DNA from: Gemmatimonadota bacterium
GTDB taxonomy: Bacteria > Gemmatimonadota > Gemmatimonadetes > Gemmatimonadales > Gemmatimonadaceae
DNA: 64,000 bases
Assembly: GCA_003134685.1 (NCBI GenBank)
Contig: PLCA01000016.1
Coordinates: 299,988 to 363,987 of the forward strand
Direction: 5' to 3'
Shown: positions 44,470 through 53,282 of the stretch, in pieces
How positions within the stretch are numbered: the stretch's first letter is position 1
How the letters are laid out: each line of letters opens with the position of its first letter
Notes under the pieces: model-generated
What the model was told of the DNA's origin: nothing
What the model saw: only the letters and a program-made list of their open reading frames with translations
The model's database searches: none
Made by a program: the position numbers and the translations under genes

Positions 44470-44509
44470 TGGTTGATTCCTCCGCAACAGTTAGAAAGCC
44501 ATTTGTTGA

Positions 44510-44531
44510 TATGCAATGCTTGTGTTGCATA
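44510..44531. promoter_or_regulatory. Inverted-repeat operator 1 (TATGCAA-N8-TTGCATA)
   Basis: Seven-base perfect arms flank an 8-base centre and cover the predicted transcription start. This size and placement suit a dimeric ArsR-type repressor. The ArsR product of the same operon is the obvious candidate binder. Confidence 0.6.
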
Positions 44532-44559
44532 TAATATCAGGCACTTCTCTTAAATGCAA
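44531..44559 (-). promoter_or_regulatory. Sigma70 promoter of the SRPBCC-ArsR operon
   Basis: On the minus strand, TTGCAT (-35) is followed after exactly 17 bases by TATTAT (-10). Transcription would begin near 44523, about 55 bases before the SRPBCC start codon. Both boxes lie within or against the inverted repeats, so repressor binding would block polymerase. Confidence 0.65.
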
Positions 44560-44571
44560 CCCTGATGTTGC
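44556..44571. promoter_or_regulatory. Inverted-repeat operator 2 (GCAAC-N6-GTTGC)
   Basis: A second, weaker inverted repeat shares the GCAA/TTGC half-site with operator 1 and overlaps the -35 box. Two half-related sites around one promoter suggest cooperative repression. Confidence 0.45.
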
Positions 44572-44651
44572 GCTTTCTTTGATGGGGTGCTGCTCGCACA
44601 AACCCGGACTCCCGATCGCTGAGCGCGCGGTTATCTAGCGAATGCGCTCCA

Positions 44652-45566
44652 TCAGGGTCGACGACTGCCGGCTAGAGCCGCGGTTACCGCGTCGTGAACA
44701 GGCGCTGATATTCCCGCCTCGTCTGCATACCGGGAAACGGCGCCGCTCAGAACGTCTAGCTCGGTTGGCCCGCCCGACTCGAGATCGAGGAGAAAACTCG
44801 GCTTCGTTCCCGGCGGCAGCGCATCGATGGCGCCGGTGACTTGCGCGGTTTCGTCGTCGGCGAGCGGGATGCCGCGGGCACGCGCGACGTCGACCGCTTC
44901 CTGCACCGCACGCTGCAACAATCGGCGGCCGAGCGGTCGCTCGCGCAGGGCTCCGATCGGAGCGCGGGCGAGCCCGCAAGCCGCGGCGATCGCGGCAAGG
45001 AAGACGAACTTCTGCCAGAGATCGACTTCGATCCGGTTCGAGACGCGCGCGTCGGCGCCGGCATCGCGGAACGCTGTAGCAATCCGCGTCACGCGATCAG
45101 TCGTCTGCCCATCTAGCTCACCGATGATCACGCTCTGAGCAGGGCCGCGCCGCTCGACGACGCCCGGCTGCGCCCGCGCCACGCTGATGCGCGTCACTCC
45201 CCCGAGGAGCGCGCCGCGCGGCACGCCGAGCTTTACCAAATGGTCGGTAGTCTCGACGCCATTGAGAAATGGAAGGATCGCCGCTCCCTTCTCGGCGGTC
45301 TGTCGGACCACAGGTCCGATCGAATCGAGCGAATAACTTTTGACGCCGAGGATCGCGAAGTCTGCGGCGCCGAGCTCGTCGGCGCGATCGGTGGCCGCGA
45401 CCTGCACCACAGTAGATCCCTCCGGCGTTCGGATCTCCAGGCCGCTACGGCGGATCGCGGTCAGATTCTCTCCGCGGGCGTAGAGCGTGACATCGTGTCC
45501 CGTCCGCGCCAGCTGCCCGCCGTAATAGGCGCCGATTGCGCCGGCGCCGAGGACTATGACTTTCAA
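44652..45566 (-). CDS. panE: 2-dehydropantoate 2-reductase family protein
   Basis: The 304-residue protein has the ketopantoate reductase pattern: Rossmann motif GAGAIG at residues 7-12, 'DFAILGVKSYSLDSIGP', 'LPFLNGVETTDHL', the catalytic Lys in 'IEVDLWQKFVFLAAIAA' and 'SFLLDLESGGPTELDVLSG' at the C-terminus. PanE reduces ketopantoate to pantoate with NADPH in coenzyme A synthesis. The family includes paralogues with other substrates, and no other pantothenate gene is nearby, so the exact reaction is probable rather than certain. Confidence 0.85.
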   Translation of the reverse strand: MKVIVLGAGAIGAYYGGQLARTGHDVTLYARGENLTAIRRSGLEIRTPEGSTVVQVAATDRADELGAADFAILGVKSYSLDSIGPVVRQTAEKGAAILPFLNGVETTDHLVKLGVPRGALLGGVTRISVARAQPGVVERRGPAQSVIIGELDGQTTDRVTRIATAFRDAGADARVSNRIEVDLWQKFVFLAAIAAACGLARAPIGALRERPLGRRLLQRAVQEAVDVARARGIPLADDETAQVTGAIDALPPGTKPSFLLDLESGGPTELDVLSGAVSRYADEAGISAPVHDAVTAALAGSRRP

Positions 45567-45584
45567 GGATTGATCGTTGCCGCC

Positions 45585-46499
45585 TTAGGTATTCTCGGTG
45601 CGCACGAACGCGGCGCGATTTCGTATGAGAAACCAGATGGCGGTTATTCCCACTATCACACTGAAGGCAATGAACACGTTCGTCAGCGTGCCCTGATCGA
45701 ATGGAATCGGGTTTGGCTGATTGTGTTCGATCGTTCGCTGTAACTCGAGCATTCGCTGCCGCAAAGACGGCACGAGTGTGACAACGATCAAGTGAACAAA
45801 CCCGAAAGCCCACCACCCGATCGCCAAAACCCGCGCCCGCTCCCGTAGATCGAGCAACCCCTTCCCGATGTACAGCGATAGCGCTCCGAAAAAAGCGTAG
45901 ATGACGACCGCGATCCAGCCATTGAAAATCGTCCCGAACAAAAACACGGGCAGGCGTGCCAGGATCGGAAAGAGGCAGGCCGCGGCTCCGAGGATGCTCG
46001 ACCAGGCGATGACTGAAATGCTCATCGGCCTTGAAGACGCTGGCTCGGCTACGGGGGACGCAAAGGCGGCTTTTGTTGACCGCGTGTTGAACTGAATGAG
46101 CCACCAGACGGCAATTGCCAGCGGAATTCCGAACATCACCGCCATCGTTCGGCGAACGATGCGCTCCGTGCCCGCGGTGATTTCCGGAGGCAGGGGCACG
46201 GCCAGGCTCACCAGCAGGGCGAAGATGGAAAATGCCGCTACAAAGCCGGCGATGACCAGGATCGATGTGCGCGCCCAGGAGCGGAGGCGGAAAAGTCCGA
46301 CGGAAGTCCAGATGCCAATGGCGGCGAATGCGGCAAACATCGCCGCAGCCGCGATAGCAATCTGAGCAGTGTTGGGCGGTTGGGGCTGCGCGGTCGCGAT
46401 GAAGGGCGTTGCGACCATGAGCACCGCGAATACCAGCGCCAGGATGCTTCCCAGAATCGCCACTATCGCGCTCGCGGTGACGCCGACAGGTCTGCTCAT
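45585..46499 (-). CDS. Multi-helix membrane protein of unknown function
   Basis: The 304-residue protein contains about seven helices in two halves with a short polar linker near residue 155. No family motif is recognised. It lies 18 bases upstream of the panE-like gene in the same direction, which suggests co-transcription. ATG 46499 is preceded by an AT-rich tract but no clear promoter. Confidence 0.7.
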   Translation of the reverse strand: MSRPVGVTASAIVAILGSILALVFAVLMVATPFIATAQPQPPNTAQIAIAAAAMFAAFAAIGIWTSVGLFRLRSWARTSILVIAGFVAAFSIFALLVSLAVPLPPEITAGTERIVRRTMAVMFGIPLAIAVWWLIQFNTRSTKAAFASPVAEPASSRPMSISVIAWSSILGAAACLFPILARLPVFLFGTIFNGWIAVVIYAFFGALSLYIGKGLLDLRERARVLAIGWWAFGFVHLIVVTLVPSLRQRMLELQRTIEHNQPNPIPFDQGTLTNVFIAFSVIVGITAIWFLIRNRAAFVRTENT

Positions 46500-46652
46500 G
46501 CGGATAATCTATTTCTTTATTGACAATTTGCCTGAGCTTTCGAATTTCCGACCACGCTATCTGCCGTCCGCGGCCTAACGAAAGTTGCTCACCGAGCAGG
46601 CACCGCGCCGCGACCCATTCAAGGCGGGCTTGTAAGCAACCGCAGTGTCAGC

Positions 46653-48224
46653 TTAAGTCCTGGACTCGAGCAGGGGTGAGTCCGATACAAACATCGCGCG
46701 CTCCTGCGGCGTCGGAAGTCGGCACGACTGGCGCGTGCCGAAGATGCGGTACCGCCAACGGGAAACGCCTCGGTAGACGACGTCGCGCAGGAGCCGAGGT
46801 ACCAACCACAAGACCCCAAGCATACGGTACATGCCGCCCAGCGACACCAAGGTTTTCAAGATCGCGTCTGACCGTTCATAGATCTGCCCGTCCGTATCAA
46901 GCAGAAAGACGCTGTAGTAAGTGTCGGGAACCACCGCGGCTGGAACTGCTCGGGTGACCACCTGCCCAGACTCAGACTGCAGCGATGCGAACATCAGCCC
47001 GCGCGCGTGGTCTCGCTGAATCAGGAAGTCGACGTAGCCATTGCACAAGTTGCACACGCCGTCGAAGAAAACAACGCGCTTCCCGCCGGTGCCCGGAATC
47101 GGGTCCGATCGACCTGAAAGTGGCACCGCCAAGCCAGCAAGAATCAACGCGACCACCGCTGCAATCGGATGGAGCGTGAGCGTCAGGAACCAGTTGTAGT
47201 CGAGGGACCCGAAGTACTCGAACGCGATGCCCAAATGCGAAAAAGCGTTGGCAGCGGTGTTCACGGAGACCCGGTCTTCGAACAGATAGAGTGGCAGAAA
47301 TAGAACAAGGAGCGCGATCAATCCCTTGACCGACGCCAATCGGTCCGCCATGCGGAGGACTCCTGGCCGCAGGCGAGGCACTATCCGTTCCCATGGGGCC
47401 AATACGACGTAGAGGGGAAAGATTGTGATAAATCCGATATTGAGCATCAACAGGTTGACGAGATGAAACATGACGGCGATGAACAGATACGTTCGGAACA
47501 GCCCGCGTCGCACCAGCGAAAAAATAAAGCTGGTTTCGAACGCAACGGCTGTGAGATCCATTGTCTCCCAGACGAGGGGGTTGTGGACGCTCATTGCTAA
47601 GGGCGCCAGCAACTTCCTGCGGCCAAGTCGGTACCATCCGGTGACCAACCAACTGCGCGCGCCCTGCGTGGTCAGATCGAAGTCCGCCCATACGAACAAC
47701 TTGGGGAAGCCCGCGCTGAAGAATCCGAATCCAAGCAGCAGCGCCAACAACGTGAGAGGCCAAGCGTTCAGGCGAGGTGCGCCATTCCGAGCCTTGGCAT
47801 CAATCGAGTACGCCTCCCCCCAACCTGAGAAGGCCATTACAGCCGGCGTTACCACGGAGAGGATGGTGTGATCGATCAACCCGAACGAGTAGCGAAATGA
47901 GTTGCCAAAAATCCACGCCACGGAAAGCACGATGGACGATGCCTTCGTCTTGAAGCCCACGAGCAGGAAGATCAGGAGGACGCCGATGACGAGATCGAGT
48001 GTTCGCATGACGGCCGTGGATGGAAACGTCGCGAACAGGTTTGCTACGCTGAGCGAAGGCGGATAAAAGAAGCCCGGCGGGTTCCTGCTGACCCATGAAA
48101 ACGTGGGAATGCCTGTGACCAGAAAGAAAGCGGCGAAGAAGATTCGGCTTAGGGCTAGTCCTTCGGCCGTAACAGGCAGAAAACCGTGGATCCAACGATC
48201 CAGTCGAAGTCCCAGTTGCATCAT
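46653..48224 (-). CDS. HTTM membrane protein fused to DCC (DUF393) redox domain
   Basis: The first ~370 residues contain many membrane helices in the HTTM / vitamin-K-carboxylase-like arrangement ('ALSRIFFAAFFLVTG', 'GFGFFSAGFPKLF'). The last 150 residues are a DCC domain with 'VVFFDGVCNLCNGYVDFLIQRD', whose C-x-x-C suggests thiol-disulfide chemistry. HTTM and DCC proteins are often neighbours; here they are one polypeptide of 523 residues. Its ATG overlaps the stop of the upstream partner gene. Confidence 0.88.
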   Translation of the reverse strand: MMQLGLRLDRWIHGFLPVTAEGLALSRIFFAAFFLVTGIPTFSWVSRNPPGFFYPPSLSVANLFATFPSTAVMRTLDLVIGVLLIFLLVGFKTKASSIVLSVAWIFGNSFRYSFGLIDHTILSVVTPAVMAFSGWGEAYSIDAKARNGAPRLNAWPLTLLALLLGFGFFSAGFPKLFVWADFDLTTQGARSWLVTGWYRLGRRKLLAPLAMSVHNPLVWETMDLTAVAFETSFIFSLVRRGLFRTYLFIAVMFHLVNLLMLNIGFITIFPLYVVLAPWERIVPRLRPGVLRMADRLASVKGLIALLVLFLPLYLFEDRVSVNTAANAFSHLGIAFEYFGSLDYNWFLTLTLHPIAAVVALILAGLAVPLSGRSDPIPGTGGKRVVFFDGVCNLCNGYVDFLIQRDHARGLMFASLQSESGQVVTRAVPAAVVPDTYYSVFLLDTDGQIYERSDAILKTLVSLGGMYRMLGVLWLVPRLLRDVVYRGVSRWRYRIFGTRQSCRLPTPQERAMFVSDSPLLESRT

Positions 48225-48781
48225 CTCCTCGCCCCGACGAGTTCGACCGTGGTGTCAGCCTGCAACTGCTTCTGCTGGCGAACCGGGACTTCGCTGTAGT
48301 ACGTGGTGACTGAATAGGTCAGAATGTGAATGCGAACCGCATCGACGCCGAGGGTTTGGCGCAGCCTGCCTCGGAGCCACGCACGCGTCGCCTCGATCTG
48401 CGACTGAGTCCTCGGACGCCCAAGCGGCACTCTGCGTCCAGTAAACGGGAGAGGGAGATGCCGCACCATGCGATCTCTGTTAATGCCAAATCCTGCTTCC
48501 ACTACGTACGGGTGATAGTCGCTTGGAACCGCGTCCAGGACCGTCGCAACCGAAAACGGGTACTTGCTGCCGCCCGAATCCTCGGCGAGGCACTCTGTCT
48601 CGAGCCCCGTGTAGCTCCCTACGGTTCTCAGGATGCTTGCCCCACTGGGAAGCAAAATCGCAGGATATGGTTCGCTGTCTGTACGAAGCTTCAGCTGAAA
48701 AAGAAGACACGGCACCAGCACGATAAACAGGAGTCGGATGCGCCAGCGTGGGTTGTTTGTTGTCTTCTTCATCACAGGCAT
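48221..48781 (-). CDS. Small membrane-anchored protein, partner of HTTM-DCC protein
   Basis: The 186-residue protein has one N-terminal helix ('IRLLFIVLVPCLLFQLKL') and a soluble extracytoplasmic part. I cannot assign a family. It is translationally coupled to the HTTM-DCC gene by an ATGA overlap, and in other bacteria similar small proteins accompany HTTM genes, so a role in the same complex is plausible. ATG 48781 is chosen; the longer track frame to 49009 looks non-coding upstream. Confidence 0.65.
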   Translation of the reverse strand: MPVMKKTTNNPRWRIRLLFIVLVPCLLFQLKLRTDSEPYPAILLPSGASILRTVGSYTGLETECLAEDSGGSKYPFSVATVLDAVPSDYHPYVVEAGFGINRDRMVRHLPLPFTGRRVPLGRPRTQSQIEATRAWLRGRLRQTLGVDAVRIHILTYSVTTYYSEVPVRQQKQLQADTTVELVGARR

Positions 48782-49133
48782 GCGGAGGGTGGGGATGGGA
48801 AATTCAAATCGCTGTCGGGTGACTATGGCGCCGTCGCGAGGAACGCGCCAGGCGTGGCGGACCGCGCTCGATAGCGTAACGCGAACCGGTGCAACCTCCC
48901 ATAAGGATCGAAGATTACATCGCTTCGTTGCGAGAGCGATTCCCGTTTCTCGATCCAGTGTTTCTCGATCGCGGCAGAGCTTGCGCCAAGATGTTTGCCA
49001 TCGCCGCAACCGTTCTCGGGTGCCTTAAACTGCGACACCTTGGGAGCAGGCGTTGAATCTGTGGCGCGAATGCCACAAGTTTATTGCGGTCTCGCGACAT
49101 CTAGTTGGGCCCCCCCCAACCCAGGGTTAGCTC
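48782..49133. other. Divergent intergenic region with C-tract hairpin
   Basis: No gene is supported in these 350 bases between divergent genes. Near the right end, at 49104-49120, GTTGGG-CCCCC-CCCAAC forms a small hairpin containing a run of eight C, 14 bases before the GTG of the BIG2 protein. The tract could influence translation or promoter spacing of that gene if its length varied. Confidence 0.4.
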
Positions 49134-52100
49134 GTGAAAACACGTCGTCGTCGTTTCGCCGGGCTACTAGTCTTTGGCTGGCTTATCCTTTCTTGCACAG
49201 TCAGCGACAGAGCTATTGGGCCGCCTCCGCTGGCCGACATGCCCGTCTCAGCCGCGTACGATATGACGACGGGCTACACGGAATCCTTTACTGGCGCGCC
49301 AGCCGCGCTCTCCGTGCCCTGGACCCAGCAACGCACGTCTGGCACAGTCAATAAAAACGGTGCTGGAGTCGGCATTGGGTCCGTTGACGCCCTGGATTTG
49401 TTTGCGTATTGGAGCGCCAACACGTTCAGCAACGATCAATATTCGCAGGTAAGAATTGCCGGCGGCTTATCCAATAACACCCAGTTCGTAGAGCTCATCG
49501 TTCGCGCCAGCGGGAACACCGATCGCACGTACAATGGCTATGCGTTCTACAGTGACGGTCTGGCGGATCCGTGGCATACTGCGCTCGACAGGATCACAAA
49601 CGGGACGTGGACCGCCCTCAAGACGTTTTCGACGACCTTCGCGCCCGGCGATGTCATGAAGATCAGCGCCATCGGAACGACCATAACCTGCTACAAGAAC
49701 GGCGTCGCAATCGGCAGCGTTACTGATGCCGCCTTGGCGAGTGGCGCACCTGGTGTCGGTGTCTACGGCAACAGAGTCACACTTGATGACTGGCAGGGAG
49801 GCCCGGTGTTGGTGGCGGCGGCACCGGTGGCAACCGTGGCGGTGAGCCCCGCTTCGGCGAGCGTCGTCGCGGGCACGACGAAACAACTCACCGCGACAAT
49901 GAAGGACGCGAGCAACAACGTTCTGATCGGTCGCGCCGTGACTTGGGGATCGAGCAATACCGGTGCGGCGACGGTTGACGCGAATGGCCTCGTGACGGCG
50001 GTCGCAGCAGACACCGCAACGATCACGGCGACGAGCGAAGGAAAGTCGGGGATGTCAACGATTACGGTCACGCCGCCGCCGGCGCCAGTTGCAACTGTTA
50101 CAGTGAGTCCACCGTCGGCAAGCGTCGCAGGCGGTGGTACGCAGCAGCTTACAGCGACAACGAAAGATGCCGGCGGCAATACCGTGACTGGACGCGCGGT
50201 CACCTGGAGCTCCGGCGCTCCCGCGGTTGCGACTGTGAATGCGAGTACCGGCCTCGTTTCAACCGTGAGCCCGGGCACCGCGACGATTACAGCAACGAGC
50301 GAAGGTCAAACCGGTACATCTGCGATCACGGTCACGCCGGCACCTGTGCCTGTGGCCACCGTGACTGTGAGCCCACCTTCGGCGAGTGTCGTGGCCGGCG
50401 GGGCAACTCAACAACTCACGGCGACGGTGAAAGACGCAAGCAGCAACGTGCTCACCGGTCGCTCGATCACCTGGAGCTCGAGCGGCATCACGGTGGCGAC
50501 AGTGAACGCGAGCGGGGTGGTGACCGGAGTATCTCAAGGCGGCCCCGTCACGATCAGCGCGACGAGTGAGGGTAAGATTGGGACAGCCGCGATCACGGTA
50601 ACTCCCGCGCCGGTCGCGTCCATCACGATCAGTCCATCGCCGTCGACGGTCAATATCGGTGGCATGCAGTCGCTCAACGCGACACTCAGGGATGCCAATA
50701 GCAACGTGTTAACCGGTCGCATCGTGGCGTGGAGTTCAGATGCTCCCTCGGTCGCGAGCATCAACGCGACTACCGGTGTTGTCACGGGCTTGTCTGTTGG
50801 ATCCGCGACGATCACGGCTACCAGTGAAGGTCAATCCGGAAGATCGACCGTCACGGTGGCATCCGTGATCGGGCCGCCGGGCCCCTTGCATGTGAGCACA
50901 GACAACCGTCGCTACTTTGCTGATCCGTCTGGGCGCGTTGTGTATCTGACGGGTTCGGAGTATTGGAAGACGATCCAGGACAACGGCCCATCGAACCCGC
51001 CACCGGTGTTCGACTATTCAGGGTTTCTCAACTTTCTTCAGCAGCACAATCACAACTTCACGCGGCTCTACATGTGGGAGCAGTCGCGCTGGAGTGCCGA
51101 GACGAGTCTGAGCCACTGGTTCTCGCCGACACTGTACGTCCGGACCGGACCCGGGATAGGAGCAGACGGGGGAGCCCAGTTCGATCTGACGCAGATCAAT
51201 CCTGCGTATCTGGCCCGCGTCAGGCAGCGGGCGATCGATGCAGGTGCTCGCGGGATCTATGTCTCGATCATGCTCTTTGATGGCTGGAGCGTTGGGGTCA
51301 AGGGCAGCTCGACTGCCGGCAATCCATGGCTGGGCCATCCATTCAATTCAGCGAATAACATCAATGGTATCAATGGCGACCCGAATGGGGACGCCTCTGG
51401 CGCGGAAACCCAGACGCTCTCCATCCCGGCGGTCACGGCGCTCCAGGATACATATGTCAAGGCGGTCATCGACGCGGTCAATGATCTGGACAACGTGATA
51501 TATGAGATAAGCAACGAGAGCGAGCAATCGAGTGATGCCTGGCAGTACCACATGATCGACTTGGTCCGCTCTTATGAGGCGAGCAAACCGAAGCAACACG
51601 CGGTCGGGATGACGGTGCCTTACCCGACGGTGCCCCAAGGCACTAACAGCGACGTCTTGAACAGCACGGCCGACTGGATGTCGATGAACGGTAACCCGGA
51701 CAATCCTGTGGTGGCTACCGGCAACAAGGTGAGCCTATGGGACACCGATCATCTCTGCGGGATCTGTGGGAGTGTAGGCTGGGTTTGGAAGAGCCTGACG
51801 AGGGGCCATAACCCGCTCTTCATGGATGGCTATGACGGTAGTCCAGGGGTAGGAGATCCGCTGTACGATCCAAGCGCTCCCGTCTGGGAGGCAATACGGA
51901 AGAACATGGGTTACGCGAGGTCCTACGCAATTCGTATGGACCTGGCCCGTGCAGTTCCCCATGGGGAGCTCGCGCAGAGCGGGTATTGTCTCGCCATACC
52001 AGGAGTACAGTATCTGGCCTACTCACCCGGTGGAACGAGCATCAGCGTGAACCTCAGCGCGGTTCCGTCAAACGTCAACCTGACGGTGGAATGGTTCAAC

Positions 52101-52202
52101 ACGAGCACGGGCGTTGCGACAGTCGTCGGAACGGTGGCGGGAGGCGGGAGTCGCAACCTCCGACCGCCCGCTTCCGGAGGCACCGTCGTATTCGTGCACT
52201 GA
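49134..52202 (+). CDS. Secreted BIG2-repeat protein with glycosidase-like C-terminal domain
   Basis: The 1022-residue protein starts with a lipoprotein-type signal ('LLVFGWLILSCTVS'), then a laminin-G-like sandwich (about 40-225), four tandem BIG2 immunoglobulin-like domains (about 233-580; each with 'VSPxSASV' start and 'ATITATSEG' end) and a C-terminal (beta/alpha)8-like region from about 590. That region has 'FTRLYMWEQSRW' and the Asn-Glu pair in 'NVIYEISNESEQ', typical of clan GH-A acid/base residues. A cell-surface polysaccharide hydrolase is likely; the GH family is not assigned. A GTG start is used. Confidence 0.8.
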   Translation: MKTRRRRFAGLLVFGWLILSCTVSDRAIGPPPLADMPVSAAYDMTTGYTESFTGAPAALSVPWTQQRTSGTVNKNGAGVGIGSVDALDLFAYWSANTFSNDQYSQVRIAGGLSNNTQFVELIVRASGNTDRTYNGYAFYSDGLADPWHTALDRITNGTWTALKTFSTTFAPGDVMKISAIGTTITCYKNGVAIGSVTDAALASGAPGVGVYGNRVTLDDWQGGPVLVAAAPVATVAVSPASASVVAGTTKQLTATMKDASNNVLIGRAVTWGSSNTGAATVDANGLVTAVAADTATITATSEGKSGMSTITVTPPPAPVATVTVSPPSASVAGGGTQQLTATTKDAGGNTVTGRAVTWSSGAPAVATVNASTGLVSTVSPGTATITATSEGQTGTSAITVTPAPVPVATVTVSPPSASVVAGGATQQLTATVKDASSNVLTGRSITWSSSGITVATVNASGVVTGVSQGGPVTISATSEGKIGTAAITVTPAPVASITISPSPSTVNIGGMQSLNATLRDANSNVLTGRIVAWSSDAPSVASINATTGVVTGLSVGSATITATSEGQSGRSTVTVASVIGPPGPLHVSTDNRRYFADPSGRVVYLTGSEYWKTIQDNGPSNPPPVFDYSGFLNFLQQHNHNFTRLYMWEQSRWSAETSLSHWFSPTLYVRTGPGIGADGGAQFDLTQINPAYLARVRQRAIDAGARGIYVSIMLFDGWSVGVKGSSTAGNPWLGHPFNSANNINGINGDPNGDASGAETQTLSIPAVTALQDTYVKAVIDAVNDLDNVIYEISNESEQSSDAWQYHMIDLVRSYEASKPKQHAVGMTVPYPTVPQGTNSDVLNSTADWMSMNGNPDNPVVATGNKVSLWDTDHLCGICGSVGWVWKSLTRGHNPLFMDGYDGSPGVGDPLYDPSAPVWEAIRKNMGYARSYAIRMDLARAVPHGELAQSGYCLAIPGVQYLAYSPGGTSISVNLSAVPSNVNLTVEWFNTSTGVATVVGTVAGGGSRNLRPPASGGTVVFVH

Positions 52203-52207
52203 TTTGA

Positions 52208-52333
52208 GCGCCGGCTACCGCTGACGGAGAGCGCATCCGCGCGGACTCACCGCGGCGGCCACAGAAGGAGGACGTAACGTTCGACTCGGCAAACCCGCTG
52301 TTTCGATTCGGCTACGGGTTGGCCTACAAATAA
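52208..52333 (+). pseudogene. C-terminal remnant of a GH3 beta-glucosidase gene
   Basis: The frame ending at TAA 52331-52333 reads 'TFDSANPLFRFGYGLAYK', the characteristic GH3 end (…PLFPFGYGLSY). Upstream of about 52262 the frame shows no more similarity and meets a stop at 52205. The bulk of the gene has been lost, probably when the BIG2 protein gene took its present position. Confidence 0.6.
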
Positions 52334-52344
52334 TCGAGCCCCAA

Positions 52345-53274
52345 ATGCGTACCCTGACTGTCGGAGCCGCGGCTCTCATCGTGGCGTTGACCTCCGCGCC
52401 AGTACTGATCGCCCAGGTGTCGCCGCTGCCATCACCGGCCGCACGACACTCGCAGATTCTGATGCTCGGTACCGGCACCCCGATCATTGATGCCACGCAT
52501 TCCGGCACCAGCATTGGGATTCTCGTCGCGGGGTCGCTATACATCTTCGATGCTGGGCCGGGTGTGGAGCGTCGAATGCTCGAAGCGGTGGCAAGAGGTA
52601 CGAAAATCGACACCATTCCCGCCGTGTTCATCACCCACCTTCACTCTGACCACACGCTCGGTCTCCCCGCGCTCGTGTATTACCACGGTCCCAATGCGAC
52701 GTTTCGTCGCGGCGGCCCACTGACTGTCTATGGACCGCCAGGTATCGCCGCGATGATGGGGCACATCAGCGCCGCGTGGACCGAAGATCGCGCGATACGA
52801 ACCCAGACAGGCGGGGCCGCTCCGTCATGGCAGGTCCGCGGCGCCGACGTCGCGGCCGGTGTCATCTATCGTGACTCCAACATTGTGGTGAAGGCGTTCG
52901 AGGTGCCACATGGCACCTGGCCGCATGCGTTCGGTTACAGGGTGGAAACTCCGGACCGCGTGATCGTGATCTCGGGCGACACTCGACCAAGCGACGCAAT
53001 AGCGCGCGAGTGCGCGGGATGCGACGTGCTGCTGCACGAGGTGTACGCCGCCGAAGGTTTTTCCAAGCTGCCGGCGCGTGTGCAGCCGTATCACTCCTCC
53101 GCGCACACTTCGACCTATGAGCTTGCGGAGATTGCAACCAAGGCGCAGCCCAAGCTTCTGGTGCTATATCACCAGCTCTACTTCGGCGACGCCAGCGATG
53201 ATGATCTCCTTCGCGAAATACGCAGCCGATACCATGGGCGAGTAGTCTCCGCCCACGATCTCGATGTGTATTAG
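52345..53274 (+). CDS. Secreted MBL-fold hydrolase (RNase Z/arylsulfatase-like)
   Basis: A signal peptide ('LIVALTSAPVLIAQ') precedes an MBL domain of the ribonuclease Z-like group: 'LMLGTGTP', zinc motif 'ITHLHSDHTLGLP', 'VISGDTRPSDA', 'LLHEVY' and 'HTSTYELAEIA'. As it is exported it is unlikely to process tRNA; a phosphodiester or sulfate ester is a more likely target. It is convergent with the SDR gene. Confidence 0.87.
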   Translation: MRTLTVGAAALIVALTSAPVLIAQVSPLPSPAARHSQILMLGTGTPIIDATHSGTSIGILVAGSLYIFDAGPGVERRMLEAVARGTKIDTIPAVFITHLHSDHTLGLPALVYYHGPNATFRRGGPLTVYGPPGIAAMMGHISAAWTEDRAIRTQTGGAAPSWQVRGADVAAGVIYRDSNIVVKAFEVPHGTWPHAFGYRVETPDRVIVISGDTRPSDAIARECAGCDVLLHEVYAAEGFSKLPARVQPYHSSAHTSTYELAEIATKAQPKLLVLYHQLYFGDASDDDLLREIRSRYHGRVVSAHDLDVY

Positions 53275-53282
53275 GTCGTCGC

